From Plantago elongata (Eukaryota; Streptophyta; Magnoliopsida; Lamiales; Plantaginaceae): a DNA stretch of 27,664 nucleotides. Below are positions 10,370-20,142 of the stretch, piece after piece. The DNA lies in NCBI GenBank assembly GCA_036897095.1, contig JAYMSP010001929.1, positions 1 through 27,664 of the forward strand, in the 5' to 3' direction. Each line of letters begins with the position of its first letter. Position 1 is the stretch's first letter. The notes beneath the pieces are model-generated. The model made no database searches. It was not told the DNA's origin and saw nothing but the letters and a program-made list of their open reading frames with translations. The translations under genes were made by a program, and so were the position numbers.

Positions 10370-11802
10370 CTATTCGACTGACACAATCTTGGGATTCATG
10401 TATCGAAATCTACAAATGTCTTCAAAAAAGTCATCTGCGCTGCTATGGCTGCTCTTCATCTGCAGAATCCTTATTGACAGCTTCCGCAAGTTCTTGGCAT
10501 ACTTCACCAACGAATCCAACGTACACATCTTCTGCTCAGCATTCAGTGGCGATCTTGCTGTTAAGGTAACATTCTCAAGGCAGGGAATTGAGAACGCGGA
10601 GTCCACCTGCAAAACATCACATATTCTTCATTACTGAAGAACTCTAGCAACCACAATTTAGCAATACATAAACCAAAAAGAGATACTAACATTTTTCAGA
10701 CTGTTTTTCTGGCACAGAGCAGCAAACATGGCACCATGAATGTCAAAAGTCTGCAGCTTTGGGTGGCTGTTGAAAAAATCGACAAAATCAACTTCTGGGA
10801 ACGGGAGATAGTCATCATAGTTACCCGTGAATTCCACCTTCATGTAGAGATCCTGAACCTCAGTAGCCATCTGAAGCATATTGCTTACGGCATCCCAGCA
10901 CCATTGCACTCCTTTGAGAGTTAACTTCTTCAATGCTACAAGCTTACCACAGTCGACCAAGTTAACTCGCCCTATTAAGATAAGACAATACAAAATGTCA
11001 AATGCAAATAGGTTGATTGAATCAAAGACAATGTACTATAGGAGTTGAATCATTTTGTACCAGAGCTGTTGGAGATGGAAAGATTCTGCAAGAAACTAGT
11101 TTCTGGAACCCTGAGAACACTACATCCTTGCACTTCGAGCAATTGAAGGTTTGGTGAATTCACTGTAAGCAAGCAATTTCCAGGTCCAAAGAAGTCAAGC
11201 TTGCAATCCTGGAGATGAGGGTGGTCTATCACAACAGACCTTAGTCCTTCGCAGCCAAGAATCAATAGATGGGTCAAATTCGGGCAGGAGCAAAGCACAT
11301 CAGTAAGTGCATATTCCTCCAATCTAGCTCCAACAATTTCAAGATTATTGAGTCTATCGAAAACATCCCATTTTGGGGAACTGACCATCAGGACTCCCCA
11401 GAGTTTAAGAGACTCGATATTGGGTGCAGCCCTGATGCAATCAAGCTTCGAAGGGATCTCGCTAAAACCCTGGTGCTCAACCATGTTATCAAGGCGAAGC
11501 TCAAGGCTCCTCAAGGAAGACCCTGATATTGCTAGCCACGATGCAAGGCCAGTGCTCGAAAATGGGCAGTAAACAACAAGCTCTTCCAGCTTCTCAACCA
11601 TTGAAACCATCTGAGTGACAATAGCATCAGGAGTACAGCCATTGGTTAGATTATCGAAAAGATTACGAGGAAAGAACAAGCTCCTCAAATACGGCATTGA
11701 CTCCTTCCATTTCTTGGACACACAGTTGCAGGAAGCTACATCCTTAGCATTCCTCATTGTGGACAAAATGTATTGGACTACAGCATCAGGAAGTACCTCC
11801 AT
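10370..11802 (-). CDS. F-box/LRR-like protein, At1g10780-like
   Basis: On the minus strand the coding exons are 11802-11061, 10971-10691 and 10606-10370, separated by GT-AG introns of 89 and 84 bp. They join in frame to give 419 residues, about the same as Arabidopsis At1g10780. Residues 1-45 are an F-box (LPDAVVQYILSTM, CNCVSKKWKES). The rest is leucine-rich-repeat-like, with LKLWGVLMVSSPKWDVF, GVQWCWDA, LQTFDIHGAMFAALCQKNS and RSPLNAEQKM, blocks I recall as shared with that protein. The F-box should bind SKP1 in an SCF ubiquitin ligase while the repeat region selects the substrate. The target is unknown. Upstream stops and the F-box position support this start. The gene looks intact. Confidence 0.92.
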
Positions 11803-11805
11803 TCT

Positions 11806-12145
11806 CTGAGGAATTTAATCAAACAGTTAATGTGCAGTTTAAACAAACAAACACTTATATTTAAATTCAAACTAAACAGATTTAGCTGAATAAACATAAC
11901 ATCTGGGTAATTGGATCTCACGAAATGGATCCTACAAGTGCGATTGCTACAATAAAAATCCAATATTTACATTTCCTTTCACCTAACAATGACATAAAAC
12001 AGCAAATCCATTCATTCCAACAAAAACCCAGATTCAAAATTGACATTTCCCAACATATTACAGCTCAGAAATTCAATTAACAGTCAACAAACATCCTAAA
12101 CCTGAAAAAAGAAAAAAGATTAAAGGAAAAAGCGAGCTAACTGAC
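11806..12145 (-). other. 5' UTR intron of the F-box gene (predicted)
   Basis: On the minus strand a donor, TTTTCAAG|GTCAGT, follows 12146, and an acceptor, CTCAG, ends at 11806, three bases before the start codon. The 340-bp interval is AT-rich, like plant introns. The first noncoding exon would then run from about 12240 to 12146. Leader introns this close to the ATG are common in plants, but no transcript supports it here. Confidence 0.45.
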
Positions 12146-12267
12146 CTTGAAAAATTGGAGAAAGAAATAAGATCAGATCTGGGTGTTAATTTGCAATGTG
12201 TCTCGAGAGAGAAATGGTTGAGGAAGAAATGGATTCAGTAGTGAAATTGGGCAAATGAAAGGCGCGG

Positions 12268-12274
12268 ATTTATA
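12268..12274 (-). promoter_or_regulatory. TATA box of the F-box gene
   Basis: TATAAAT on the minus strand sits about 30 bases upstream of the presumed transcription start near 12240. It fits the model with a leader exon ending at 12146. Confidence 0.5.
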
Positions 12275-12284
12275 AGAAAGGAAG

Positions 12285-12990
12285 GAAGATTGAGAATTTC
12301 GAAATTTGAAATTAAAAGAAAGAAGCCTGCAAATTTCTAAAATTTAAAAACCCGCCTACACTAATTTTGACCAATTGTTTTGAATTTTCGACCGTTTGTC
12401 ACTGTTTCAATCTCAAACCTAGATGCATATTTTTTCAAATACAATTCCACCTTGAGATTTGCCATTAATAAAGCCTTACTAGAGTAGCTGGTTTAAATTC
12501 AAATATTTACCCAACTACTTATGTTAACGGGTAAATTCTTCGAAGTGTAAAGTTTAACTAGTACGTGTTTTAGGAAAAGTGATAATTTTTATTTGAAAAT
12601 GTGGATATATTTGATATATACATTATGTGATATATTTTGTTATTATGTAGATTATATTCGGATCTTTGATGATCAGTCACATTTAAATTGATATTTATAA
12701 ATGAATTGTTTAAATAATCTAAGGTCGAATATGAATATGAAAAAATGAGGTTGGTTATTTTAGGTTTGAAATTTTATGAGCTCTTCAACTCATCCTATAA
12801 ATTAGGAAGACTCATATGCGATCATTTTTGTGCTATCTTCGTGTATAAACTGTAAAGTGTAAAAAGAGTGTTTTAATAAATTCTATGTTAGTAAAACTGA
12901 ATTAAATTAGTCATAGCATCATATAAAATACTTTACCTGACGGTTCAACGGGAACAAGCGTATAAATCATACGCTTATGTTAACAATTAA
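12285..12990. other. Intergenic AT-rich DNA, nothing recognised
   Basis: Upstream flank of the F-box gene. A perfect 8-base inverted repeat (AAGCGTAT, five-base loop, ATACGCTT) lies at 12956-12976, but it is too short to read much into. No gene, RNA or element is supported. Confidence 0.4.
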
Positions 12991-13150
12991 ATAAGGTGGT
13001 CTGGTGGTAAGGAGTTGGGGTTGTATGCAAGAAGTACAAAGTAATCAAACCCCAAACCCCAACAACCTTGAAGTTATAAGGTAATTGAGGCATGGAGTTA
13101 TAAGGTAGTTCTACCTTAAGGGAATGCAATATAATTAGTTTATTCAAAAA
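12991..13150 (+). mobile_element. tRNA-derived SINE-like element
   Basis: GGTGGTCTGGTGGTAAGG at 12995-13012 fits a Pol III A box, TGGTCTGGTGG (consensus TRGYNNARNNG). About 30 bases on, GTAATCAAACCCC resembles a decayed B box (GGTTCRANNCC). The body holds a duplicated AGTTATAAGGTA and ends in an A-rich run near 13145. Spacing and size are those of plant SINEs. No clear target duplication was found. Confidence 0.4.
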
Positions 13151-13595
13151 AAATTGAATAATAAATTTTTTAATAAAAATAGAAAAATATTCAAAAGTAA
13201 GGAAATTTTAAGATTAGTAGAAAATTCAAAGAATCCTAACAAATTTGGAAATTTAGTAGAAAACATCAGAAGCAAACAATAAATCTTTTTGAAAAATCTG
13301 AAAAATTAGGAAAAGTAATTAAATAGAAAATTTTAAGAAAGATAATTAAAAAAAATTTCAGATAAATGATAAAATAAACTAAATCGGACATGTAATGATT
13401 GGCTCAATATTTGATGAAGATGAAAGTTCTCGGGATATAACTTTAAAACTAATACTCCCTTGCCCAACTTCATCTTTCTAACCCTAAAATGAAAATTCTC
13501 TCTCCAATTTTATACATTATATCTTCTATCTTGATCACTATTTATCCTACATTAAGAAGAAAAAAAATCACCAACGGTTATATATTTTCGAACTC

Positions 13596-13603
13596 TATAA
13601 ATA
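13596..13603 (+). promoter_or_regulatory. TATA box of the Harbinger transposase
   Basis: TATAAATA, 95 bases before the presumed transposase ATG at 13691, in a pyrimidine-rich leader typical of plant genes. Confidence 0.45.
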
Positions 13604-13690
13604 GAACCTATTTTCACCTCATTCCACCAAACTTTCTCCCTTCTTCCACTTCTTAAACTCAAAACGTCTAAATCTCTACATTTCTCCAAA

Positions 13691-16041
13691 ATGTCTTAAT
13701 CATCAATCTAAACCTGCATTCTATCATCGTCCAGTTCCGATGACGATGTAGAAAAACTTCCAAGTTGGAGTAATTATGAAAGTTTCCACTTCAAACACTC
13801 AACCCCGATTACTACACCCGTGCTACGGCAAAAATAAATAAAAAATTGGTACACTACAATGAGACAGTTCCAATTTTGATACGGTAGAGCGGACTTGTCC
13901 GATTTCAATACACTACAACACCCACCCTCGAAAATTTTGTACTCCGGTCAATTTTCCGGTTAAATTGATGATGTGGCAGATGGAGTTTCGATTTTTTCCC
14001 CAAAATACATATATTGAGCGATTTTGACCAAAACAAGAAAAGAAAAATACATTATGAGGACATGTGTCACAATTTCGTTCAATCTGGATATTTTATTTTT
14101 AAATGTAAAATAAATTTTAAATTGAAATAAAAATATAAGTAAAATTATAACAATTAATTTTCTAACTTTTAATATATAAAAGAAGTAATAAAAAATCTTT
14201 AAATTTATTACATATAAAATAAATAAATACAATAAAAATAAATTTCAAAATGAGATTTGCTAAAGTAAAAAAAGACAATTACTTGCTAGAATTCAAAATC
14301 CCAATTGAAGGTTTATTGTAGAAAATTCTGTTTTTAATTTTTTTTATATATAACAAAATGTAAAATATTTTTTTATATTTTTAAAAATATTTTTGAATTA
14401 TATTAAACAATTTATACCCATAAGTTACGAGAAATTGACACGTGTCCCCCATGATGGAGCATCCATGTAAGATAAAAAAAAACAAATAAAATTTTAAAAT
14501 TTTGGTAATAATTTATATGATTTCTTTTAAATTATAAACTCAATTTATGTTTTCTTTAATTTATTTTGTCTGAAATTAAAGAAATTGCGACACGTGTCCT
14601 CATAATGTATTTTTCTTTTTTTTTTGGGTCAAAATCGATCAAATACGGTCAATTTATGTATTTTGGGAGGGAAATTGGAACTCCGGCTGCCACATCATCA
14701 ATTTAACCGAAAAATTGACCGGAGTACATAAATTACGAGGGTGGTTGTTATAGTGTATTGAAATTGGACAAGGCCGTTTTACCGTATCAAAAATGGAACT
14801 GTCTCATTGTAGAGTACCAAAAAAAAAAAATTGCCTTAAGAAGTCGTTCCTATTCTACTCACCCACACCGAGCAATCTCACTCCCTACAAGGCGGTCGGG
14901 ATATACCGGCGAGTATATTCAGCGGAACAAGGAACAATTTGCAAAACAACTCGAACGTGATTACTTTGTTGAGCGTCCTTCATGGGGGGCTTCAAGTTCC
15001 GACGTCATTTTAGGATGGCAAGGCCATTGTTTCTCCGGATCGTGAATGCTTTGAAGCAACACAATACATATTTTAACAACTTGCGAAAGCAATTGAGCGT
15101 TTCGGTTTCACGGCCAAACAAAGATTTACTTCCATGATGCGTCAACTTTCTTATGGTTTATGTGCATATATGGTGGATGAATACACAAGAGTTGCAGAAT
15201 TTACTGGTCAAGAAGCTTTACGAAGTTTTTGTGATGGTGTTGTTGCTATATTTGGCCCAACGTATATGAGAAATGTGAGTGATGAGGATGTCATTAGTTA
15301 CTCGAGGTGAACATGGCAAGAGGTTTCCTCAACATGCTTGGAAGTATTGATTGCAATGCATTGGCAATGGAAAAATTATCCTTCTGCTTGGAAGGCCAAT
15401 TCCAAGGAAAGAACAAGAAATGCACGCTTGTTTTGAAAGCAGTTGCATCTCAAGATACTTGAATTTGACATTCTTTCTTATGTGTTTCAGGAGAGTTGAA
15501 CGATATCACTGTGGTTGAAAGGTCACCCGTGTTCGACGAATTGCTACACGGTAAAGCTCCCCCCGTTAACTTCACTGTTAATGATTCCGAATACAAAATG
15601 AGGTACTATCTAACATATGGTATATATTCGAAGTGTGCAACCTTCCTAAAATTCATCAAGGGGCCAATCACTCCAAAACATGCTAAGTTTGCTACGCGTC
15701 AAGAGGCGGTCCGGAAAGACGTTTAACGTGCCTTCGGAGTTCTACAATCGCGCTTCAAGGTGATTAAGGATCTAGCTGTGGCCCATACCCGAAAAGTTCT
15801 TGCTAGAATCATGAATTGTTGTATTTGTTTGCACAACATATATATAGTGGAGGATGAGCGTCGCTTATATCTTAACTACAAAGATATCATACGCAAAATA
15901 CGAGAAGATGCACGAGAATTAGGCATCGACGATAACAATGATTATGTGTTCCAGCGTAGGGATTCAGTCATCAATTCAATAGAAGGCTATTTGAAGAGAA
16001 GAGCTGATGTAGAAAGTCGAGACCTCCATCTTCAGCTTTAA
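13691..16041 (+). pseudogene. PIF/Harbinger-type transposase (HARBI1-like), inactivated
   Basis: The N-terminal part (13691-13845) reads MS*SSI*T and then SSSSSDDDVEKLPSW. It is split by the 975-bp insertion and resumes at about 14831 with GYTGEYIQRNKEQFAK. A frameshift near a G run at about 14985 moves to FKFRRHFRMARPLFLRIVNA. Next come MMRQLSYGLCAYMVDEYTR (15133) and MLGSIDC (first catalytic Asp, about 15330). SGELNDITVVERSPVFDELL (about 15490) carries the second Asp. RQEAVRKDV*RAFGVLQSRF (about 15695) has a TAA where the family has the third acidic residue, the Glu of ERAFG. The frame ends in ESRDLHLQL at 16041. An intact copy would be a nuclear DDE nuclease. Several shifts and stops make this copy dead. 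AATAAA at 16188 could be its poly(A) signal. Confidence 0.85.
13846..14820. mobile_element. Nested 975-bp element with ~235-bp terminal inverted repeats
   Basis: The left arm (13846-14076) and the reverse complement of the right arm (14581-14820) both start TTGGTAC-CTACAATGAGACAG, share GTACTCCGGTCAATTTT and TTAAATTGATGATGTGGCAG, and stay alignable to a final CAATTTC. I count about 12 differences in the first 134 columns. The interior is AT-rich and noncoding. The A-rich flanks (AATAAAAAA and a run of A) would permit a 9-bp target duplication but cannot prove one. GGCAA/TTGCC just outside (13827 and 14835) might be the true ends. Long TIRs suggest a non-autonomous Mutator-like (MULE) or foldback element. 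Confidence 0.75.
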
Positions 16042-16324
16042 GAGGACATGATGGAATATGGTTGGTCTTTCAATGGTTCTATTCATGAGTAGTTGTTCTT
16101 ATATTTCATTGTGTTGTTGTTTATTTTCTTCCAATGTGTATTATTGGTTTGTTTCTCAATATTTCTTGTTTAGTACTTTTTGATTTCAATAAATACCCCT
16201 TTTCATTTGATTAGAAAGTAAACATTACAACATTCAAACAATACAACATTAAAGAAAACCTAAGGATTTAGTAATAATACTACAAATAACTAAACACTAG
16301 CAATGAATGGGTGATTTGTGGTGC

Positions 16325-16915
16325 TTAATTGCTGCTCAGATCACAGGTTTCTTGACATGAATCACAATCAATGTCTTTCCACTCCGGGGTGATTTGTGGT
16401 CCACGAGTTGCGTCGTTCTCTTGATCAACACGGATACATATCTTGAACAAAACCTGGAGTTGAGGCCATAGTGGTTCATCAACAACATAGTACCAGATTG
16501 TGTGGCAATCGATGCCCATGATCTCTGCCTCCAAGTTTACTCGATTTCTACCACCAACAAAATTTGTGCATCGACGACGATGTTTTGGACGCTCGTCATC
16601 CTAAATGAAGATTCTGCAGAAGGTGAAGAACCTTATGTATAGCTTCTCAATGTCAGCCATCATTTCTGCCAAAGAGTAGTAGCCTAGTAGGCATGATTCC
16701 GCTGAAGTTGAGACAGAATCCTTCTTGTGAGGATAACACCAAGTGCCAAGCTCCTTTTGCCTCATCAAGCTGTGAACCATGAAGTACACATGGAGCTTCT
16801 TCATCTTCGCATCGTACAACAAGAAGTCTTGGTAGTTTCAAGCCGCTTTCTCTTGTTTTGGCGTCCAAATTTGTGCAACATGAATCACCGGCTTCCACGG
16901 CGAACTAGAAGACAT
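16325..16915 (-). pseudogene. Second ORF beside the Harbinger transposase, two in-frame stops
   Basis: One uninterrupted frame of 197 codons runs from the ATG at 16915 (MSSSSPWKPVIHVAQIWTPK) to the TAA at 16325. It is broken only by a TGA at codon 26 (16840-16838) and a TAG at codon 105 (16603-16601). Recognisable stretches are YQDFLLYDAKMKKLHVYFMV, GYYSLAEMMADIEKLYIRFF and IDCHTIWYYVVDEPLWPQLQ, with an acidic C-terminus. I do not recognise the family. The Myb/SANT pattern typical of Harbinger ORF1 proteins is not evident. TATA box, leader and convergent position suggest it belonged to the transposon, but it could be an unrelated captured or host gene. Both stops fit a C-to-T or G-to-A change. 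Confidence 0.55.
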
Positions 16916-16993
16916 CTTCAAGAAAGAGTGTTTGTTTCATATTTGAGATTGAGTTGAAGAGGGTGAGGTAGATAAGAGTAATACTAATGGAGG

Positions 16994-17001
16994 TATTTAT
17001 A
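16994..17001 (-). promoter_or_regulatory. TATA box of the minus-strand pseudo-ORF
   Basis: TATAAATA on the minus strand, about 80 bases before the ATG at 16915, followed by a C/T/A-rich leader. Confidence 0.45.
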
Positions 17002-17150
17002 ATGAAACTGAGATTCAATTCTTGAAATTGGGTTCTATGGTGCAATGTCAAGCCTCCAATGGGAGTGATGGTAACTATCACTATAAAGAACATACAAGAA
17101 TGTATAAATGTCATAATTGATAAATTTTCTTCTGATTTTTTCATTTTGAT

Positions 17151-17535
17151 ATTTACTCAATCAAATAATTCAAAAAAGAGTTTTAATGATGCGTTTTGAT
17201 TAGTTTCAACTTCCAACCACCTTAGAATATGTTAAACATGTTAAAAAATATACTTAAAAAATAAAAAAATAAAAAAATAAAAAAGCATTATTCTTAGTCA
17301 TTCAGATAATCCATTGGATATGATTTTCAAGTGTAGTGGTCATCGTCTATGACCGCAATTGTTCACGGTCATCCCAATGACCGATTAGGAGTGGCCTACC
17401 TTCCTTCTGACCAAAAAAAAACTTCACTACTTCAAAACTTGAAAACAACATTTTTTTCAAAGATCAGGTGTCACAGTGGAGCAAAACAAGCATCATCAGA
17501 TTTCAACAATTAAATTATTAAAGAACAATCACCCT
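17151..17535. other. Intergenic, with an A-rich microsatellite
   Basis: About four units of an 8-base A7T-like repeat lie at 17252-17284. Around 17338-17390 are short inverted motifs, GGTCAT and ATGACC, recurring three or four times. They could be transposon subterminal motifs, but I cannot assign them. No gene is seen. Confidence 0.35.
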
Positions 17536-17539
17536 CTAT

Positions 17540-18420
17540 CACTACACTCCACTAAAATCACGAACCATCTCGGTACCTAGCAATTTAACTTTGTTGTTGC
17601 CGCCTCCTCAACTTCTGCTTGCCATGCATACGTTGCATACCGCATCTTTATTTGTCTCCATGCCAACACATTACCTGAGACATCTTTAGCCACCTTACCC
17701 CATCCGTCTGATCAGACCCGTACAGAAGCATCAAAATTTCTCTTTATCTCGCCAACTGCATGTGGAAGCCATGTTTAGTACAGTAAAGCTAAACTTTTTT
17801 TATATAATTCTGGAGAAATCTCAATGTATCAGATGGTTGAACTCCCTTGTTTTGATCATGTTCCACCTTATTCATATGTTACCATAAGCTCCAACATGAA
17901 ATAATAGGTAAAACCGATTCATGCTCCCAAGTACCATGTTGACCAAAATGTAAGGCTTGCAAAGGGATATTTGGTATAGCCTAACATTGACTCGTATTAT
18001 GTCAATCTCTAAACACATGTATAACATTTTCTCCACCCATCGAACACACTGGACATGTATCATCAATAACTATGTGTACGACTCAAATTAGCACATATGG
18101 ACAGGGGACCTATCATAAAATGCAAGAGAACATGGTTTATCTTACTTGGTATCTTCAACTCCGATATGAAATTCTAATCAAGACAGTTCAAAACACTCGA
18201 ATCTCCCTTTCTCGCTCCTTGAAATAGAGATAAGCACTTTTCACAGTATATTTTCCATGTGTTGTATGGTGCCAGTTCTGGGTAATTCAGACCGAAGAAC
18301 TGAATCCTTGCTAATCGGATAGAGCTGGAAGATCTAGCCAGAGCGAGGTATCTGGGATTTCCCTATTCCCCAATGGGATCTTCAAGTTTTCATCGATGTC
18401 TTCCTGTCAGAACAAGTAAT
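17540..18420 (-). pseudogene. LINE 3' end: zf-RVT and RNase H remnants
   Basis: Reading the minus strand leftward from about 18400, the frames give LKIPSKINHVLLHFMIG (18140-18090), like the IPxKIKHFLW block. Next is DDTCPVCSMGGENVIHVF (about 18065), the Cys-rich zf-RVT motif. Then WLPHAVGEIKRNFDASVR (about 17775), the start of the plant LINE RNase H domain with the first catalytic Asp, and GNVLAWRQIKMRYATYAWQA further on. All are in the order of plant LINE ORF2 and are riddled with stops and frameshifts. The 5' part is absent, as is common after incomplete reverse transcription. Confidence 0.7.
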
Positions 18421-20043
18421 CAAGAATCATCATATCCTAATCCCACCCCACTTTCATGGAGTGCAAAAGTACAACATTAAGGGGGCATGTATTATACTAA
18501 TTGAGAATTCTAGGGCCAAAGAGACTTCCGGGAACTTCTCGGAACAAAATTAAACTGATAAGAATCAGAACAATGATGTCTTATTCTTCCAAGCAAACTC
18601 AAGTAGCTGAGAGACTCAGGGTGTGGTACTGTAAAATTCTAAACAGTGCATACATTATTATTTATTTGGTTCTTAGACATAAACAAAAGATTTCCTAATT
18701 CCACAAGAGTTGAGATAATAATTCAAAAATTAAAAATCAATATAACCCATATTGCACAATAATAACTTACATCATCTGAATTTAGCAGCTTCTTTTTTTG
18801 GGCATAAGTAGTCCAATACATCTCCATGAATCATGCCAAGGCCATAACAACCCACTAATGCTAGTACTGATTATTTCTAAATAAACCAAAAAATAGATAA
18901 CATTGTAAATCATATGTAAAAAATTACATAGAATACAAAGGGATGGCATCACGTAATTGAACTTTTCTAAACTGAGATTGACGTTTACTTCTCAATTAAT
19001 GTTTACTATCATCTATCCATCCTAGTTCATTTCAGTAACAAAAGTAGTATAACCCATTAATCTGTGATACCATGCTCCCAACTATAGGTTTGAAATGGAA
19101 GACGGTTACACGAAGATAGATTGAACTTCAAGACCACATCACATGAACAGACACAAAACACTGCAACAGTAAAGGCAGATGCATAATTTGGACTCTGGAG
19201 TTCACATACCTTGATCTTTCTTCTGTCGGTATATCATGGGAAGTACCCCATTTGATTTGGAATCACTCTGTTGGATATGAGTAATTAAACCTCTCGTTGA
19301 AGTTCAATTTCTCAATGATAATTGGCATATCTGATTCCAAAAGGTACAAACTCCACAAATTCACACTAAAATCTCAACAGTTCGCCATTCCGAATAGTAG
19401 CAAACTCAAATTCACACTGAACCTCAAGGTGCAAGTTAAGCATCTTATCGAACACTTCATAGGCAAGGCAACACAAGCGCATTTTGCAGCAAAAACTCAG
19501 CGGCAGTAAGAAGATAAAAAGTACAGCAACACTACGGGTATGTATACAACATCTTGCACAACATTCTGATTACCTGAACAGAGAGTAGAGTAGCCGAGGT
19601 TCAATACAACAAGAAGTTGCAGGTCGCAAATAGGTGGAGACCGTAGAGTTGATTTGGGAAAGAATGATAAATCGCTTGTATTGCAGTCACAAATAGGTGG
19701 AGTGTTGTAGGATAACACCGCAGACGATTGATATGGTACATAGCGATTCGGAAGGAGCGAAAGAAGAATAGAAACGCAATCAGCCGGAAGTTATACACAG
19801 TTTGGAAACGCCGTTTGATGAGACATAGAGGGCTTGTTGGAGAAGACGGAAGAAAAATAGAAATGCAATGTGGAAAAATTGTTTAAGCTTTTTAAAGTTG
19901 TTAAACATACTGAGCCTAAATTGTACAGTAAGCATTAAGGAAAGACAATTACAGTGACAACAATGTGACATACAGGGGTACAGATCCATTTGAAATTCAG
20001 ATACAGCTACAGTTTTTTTTCCCTGTAATAGTGAAATATATTA
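18421..20043. other. Long gene-free stretch downstream of the rhomboid gene
   Basis: Only short frames without domains occur. At 19623-19639 and 19686-19702 a 17-base motif repeats with one difference (GTCRCAAATAGGTGGAG). AGAATAGAAACGCAAT near 19765 recurs as AAAATAGAAATGCAAT near 19855. These hint at an old duplicated repeat. The right end, about 19950-20142, is probably the rhomboid 3' UTR, though no AATAAA is present on the minus strand there. Confidence 0.35.
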
Positions 20044-20142
20044 ATGGAAAAAATGATATACAGGCATACAACAATCTTGGTCAATAAACTTTGCTCAAGC
20101 AATTCACAAGCTGTTCAAGTTGGTCAGCTGAGGATTGCACCT

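Larger units (their letters stand above)
13390..17150. mobile_element. Decayed PIF/Harbinger DNA transposon, two convergent ORFs
   Basis: The region carries a DDE transposase pseudogene (+, 13691-16041) and a second pseudo-ORF (-, 16915-16325), each with its own TATA box and with tails facing each other 283 bases apart. Two-ORF organisation is typical of PIF/Harbinger elements, where a DNA-binding partner protein helps the transposase. I could not find the terminal inverted repeats or a TWA target duplication, so both outer ends are estimates. A long-TIR element (13846-14820) is nested inside. Confidence 0.55.

Noticed and set aside
11269..11809. Plus-strand open frames opposite the F-box gene
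   Set aside because: They are antisense shadows of the F-box exon 1, with no domain and no promoter.
12956..12976. 8-base perfect hairpin
   Set aside because: Stem too short, AT-rich loop, no U tract or neighbouring gene to suggest a terminator or RNA gene.
17252..17284. Regular A-rich repeats considered as an array
   Set aside because: The units are contiguous 8-base simple repeats without spacers, so this is a microsatellite. No CRISPR array is expected or seen in this nuclear DNA.
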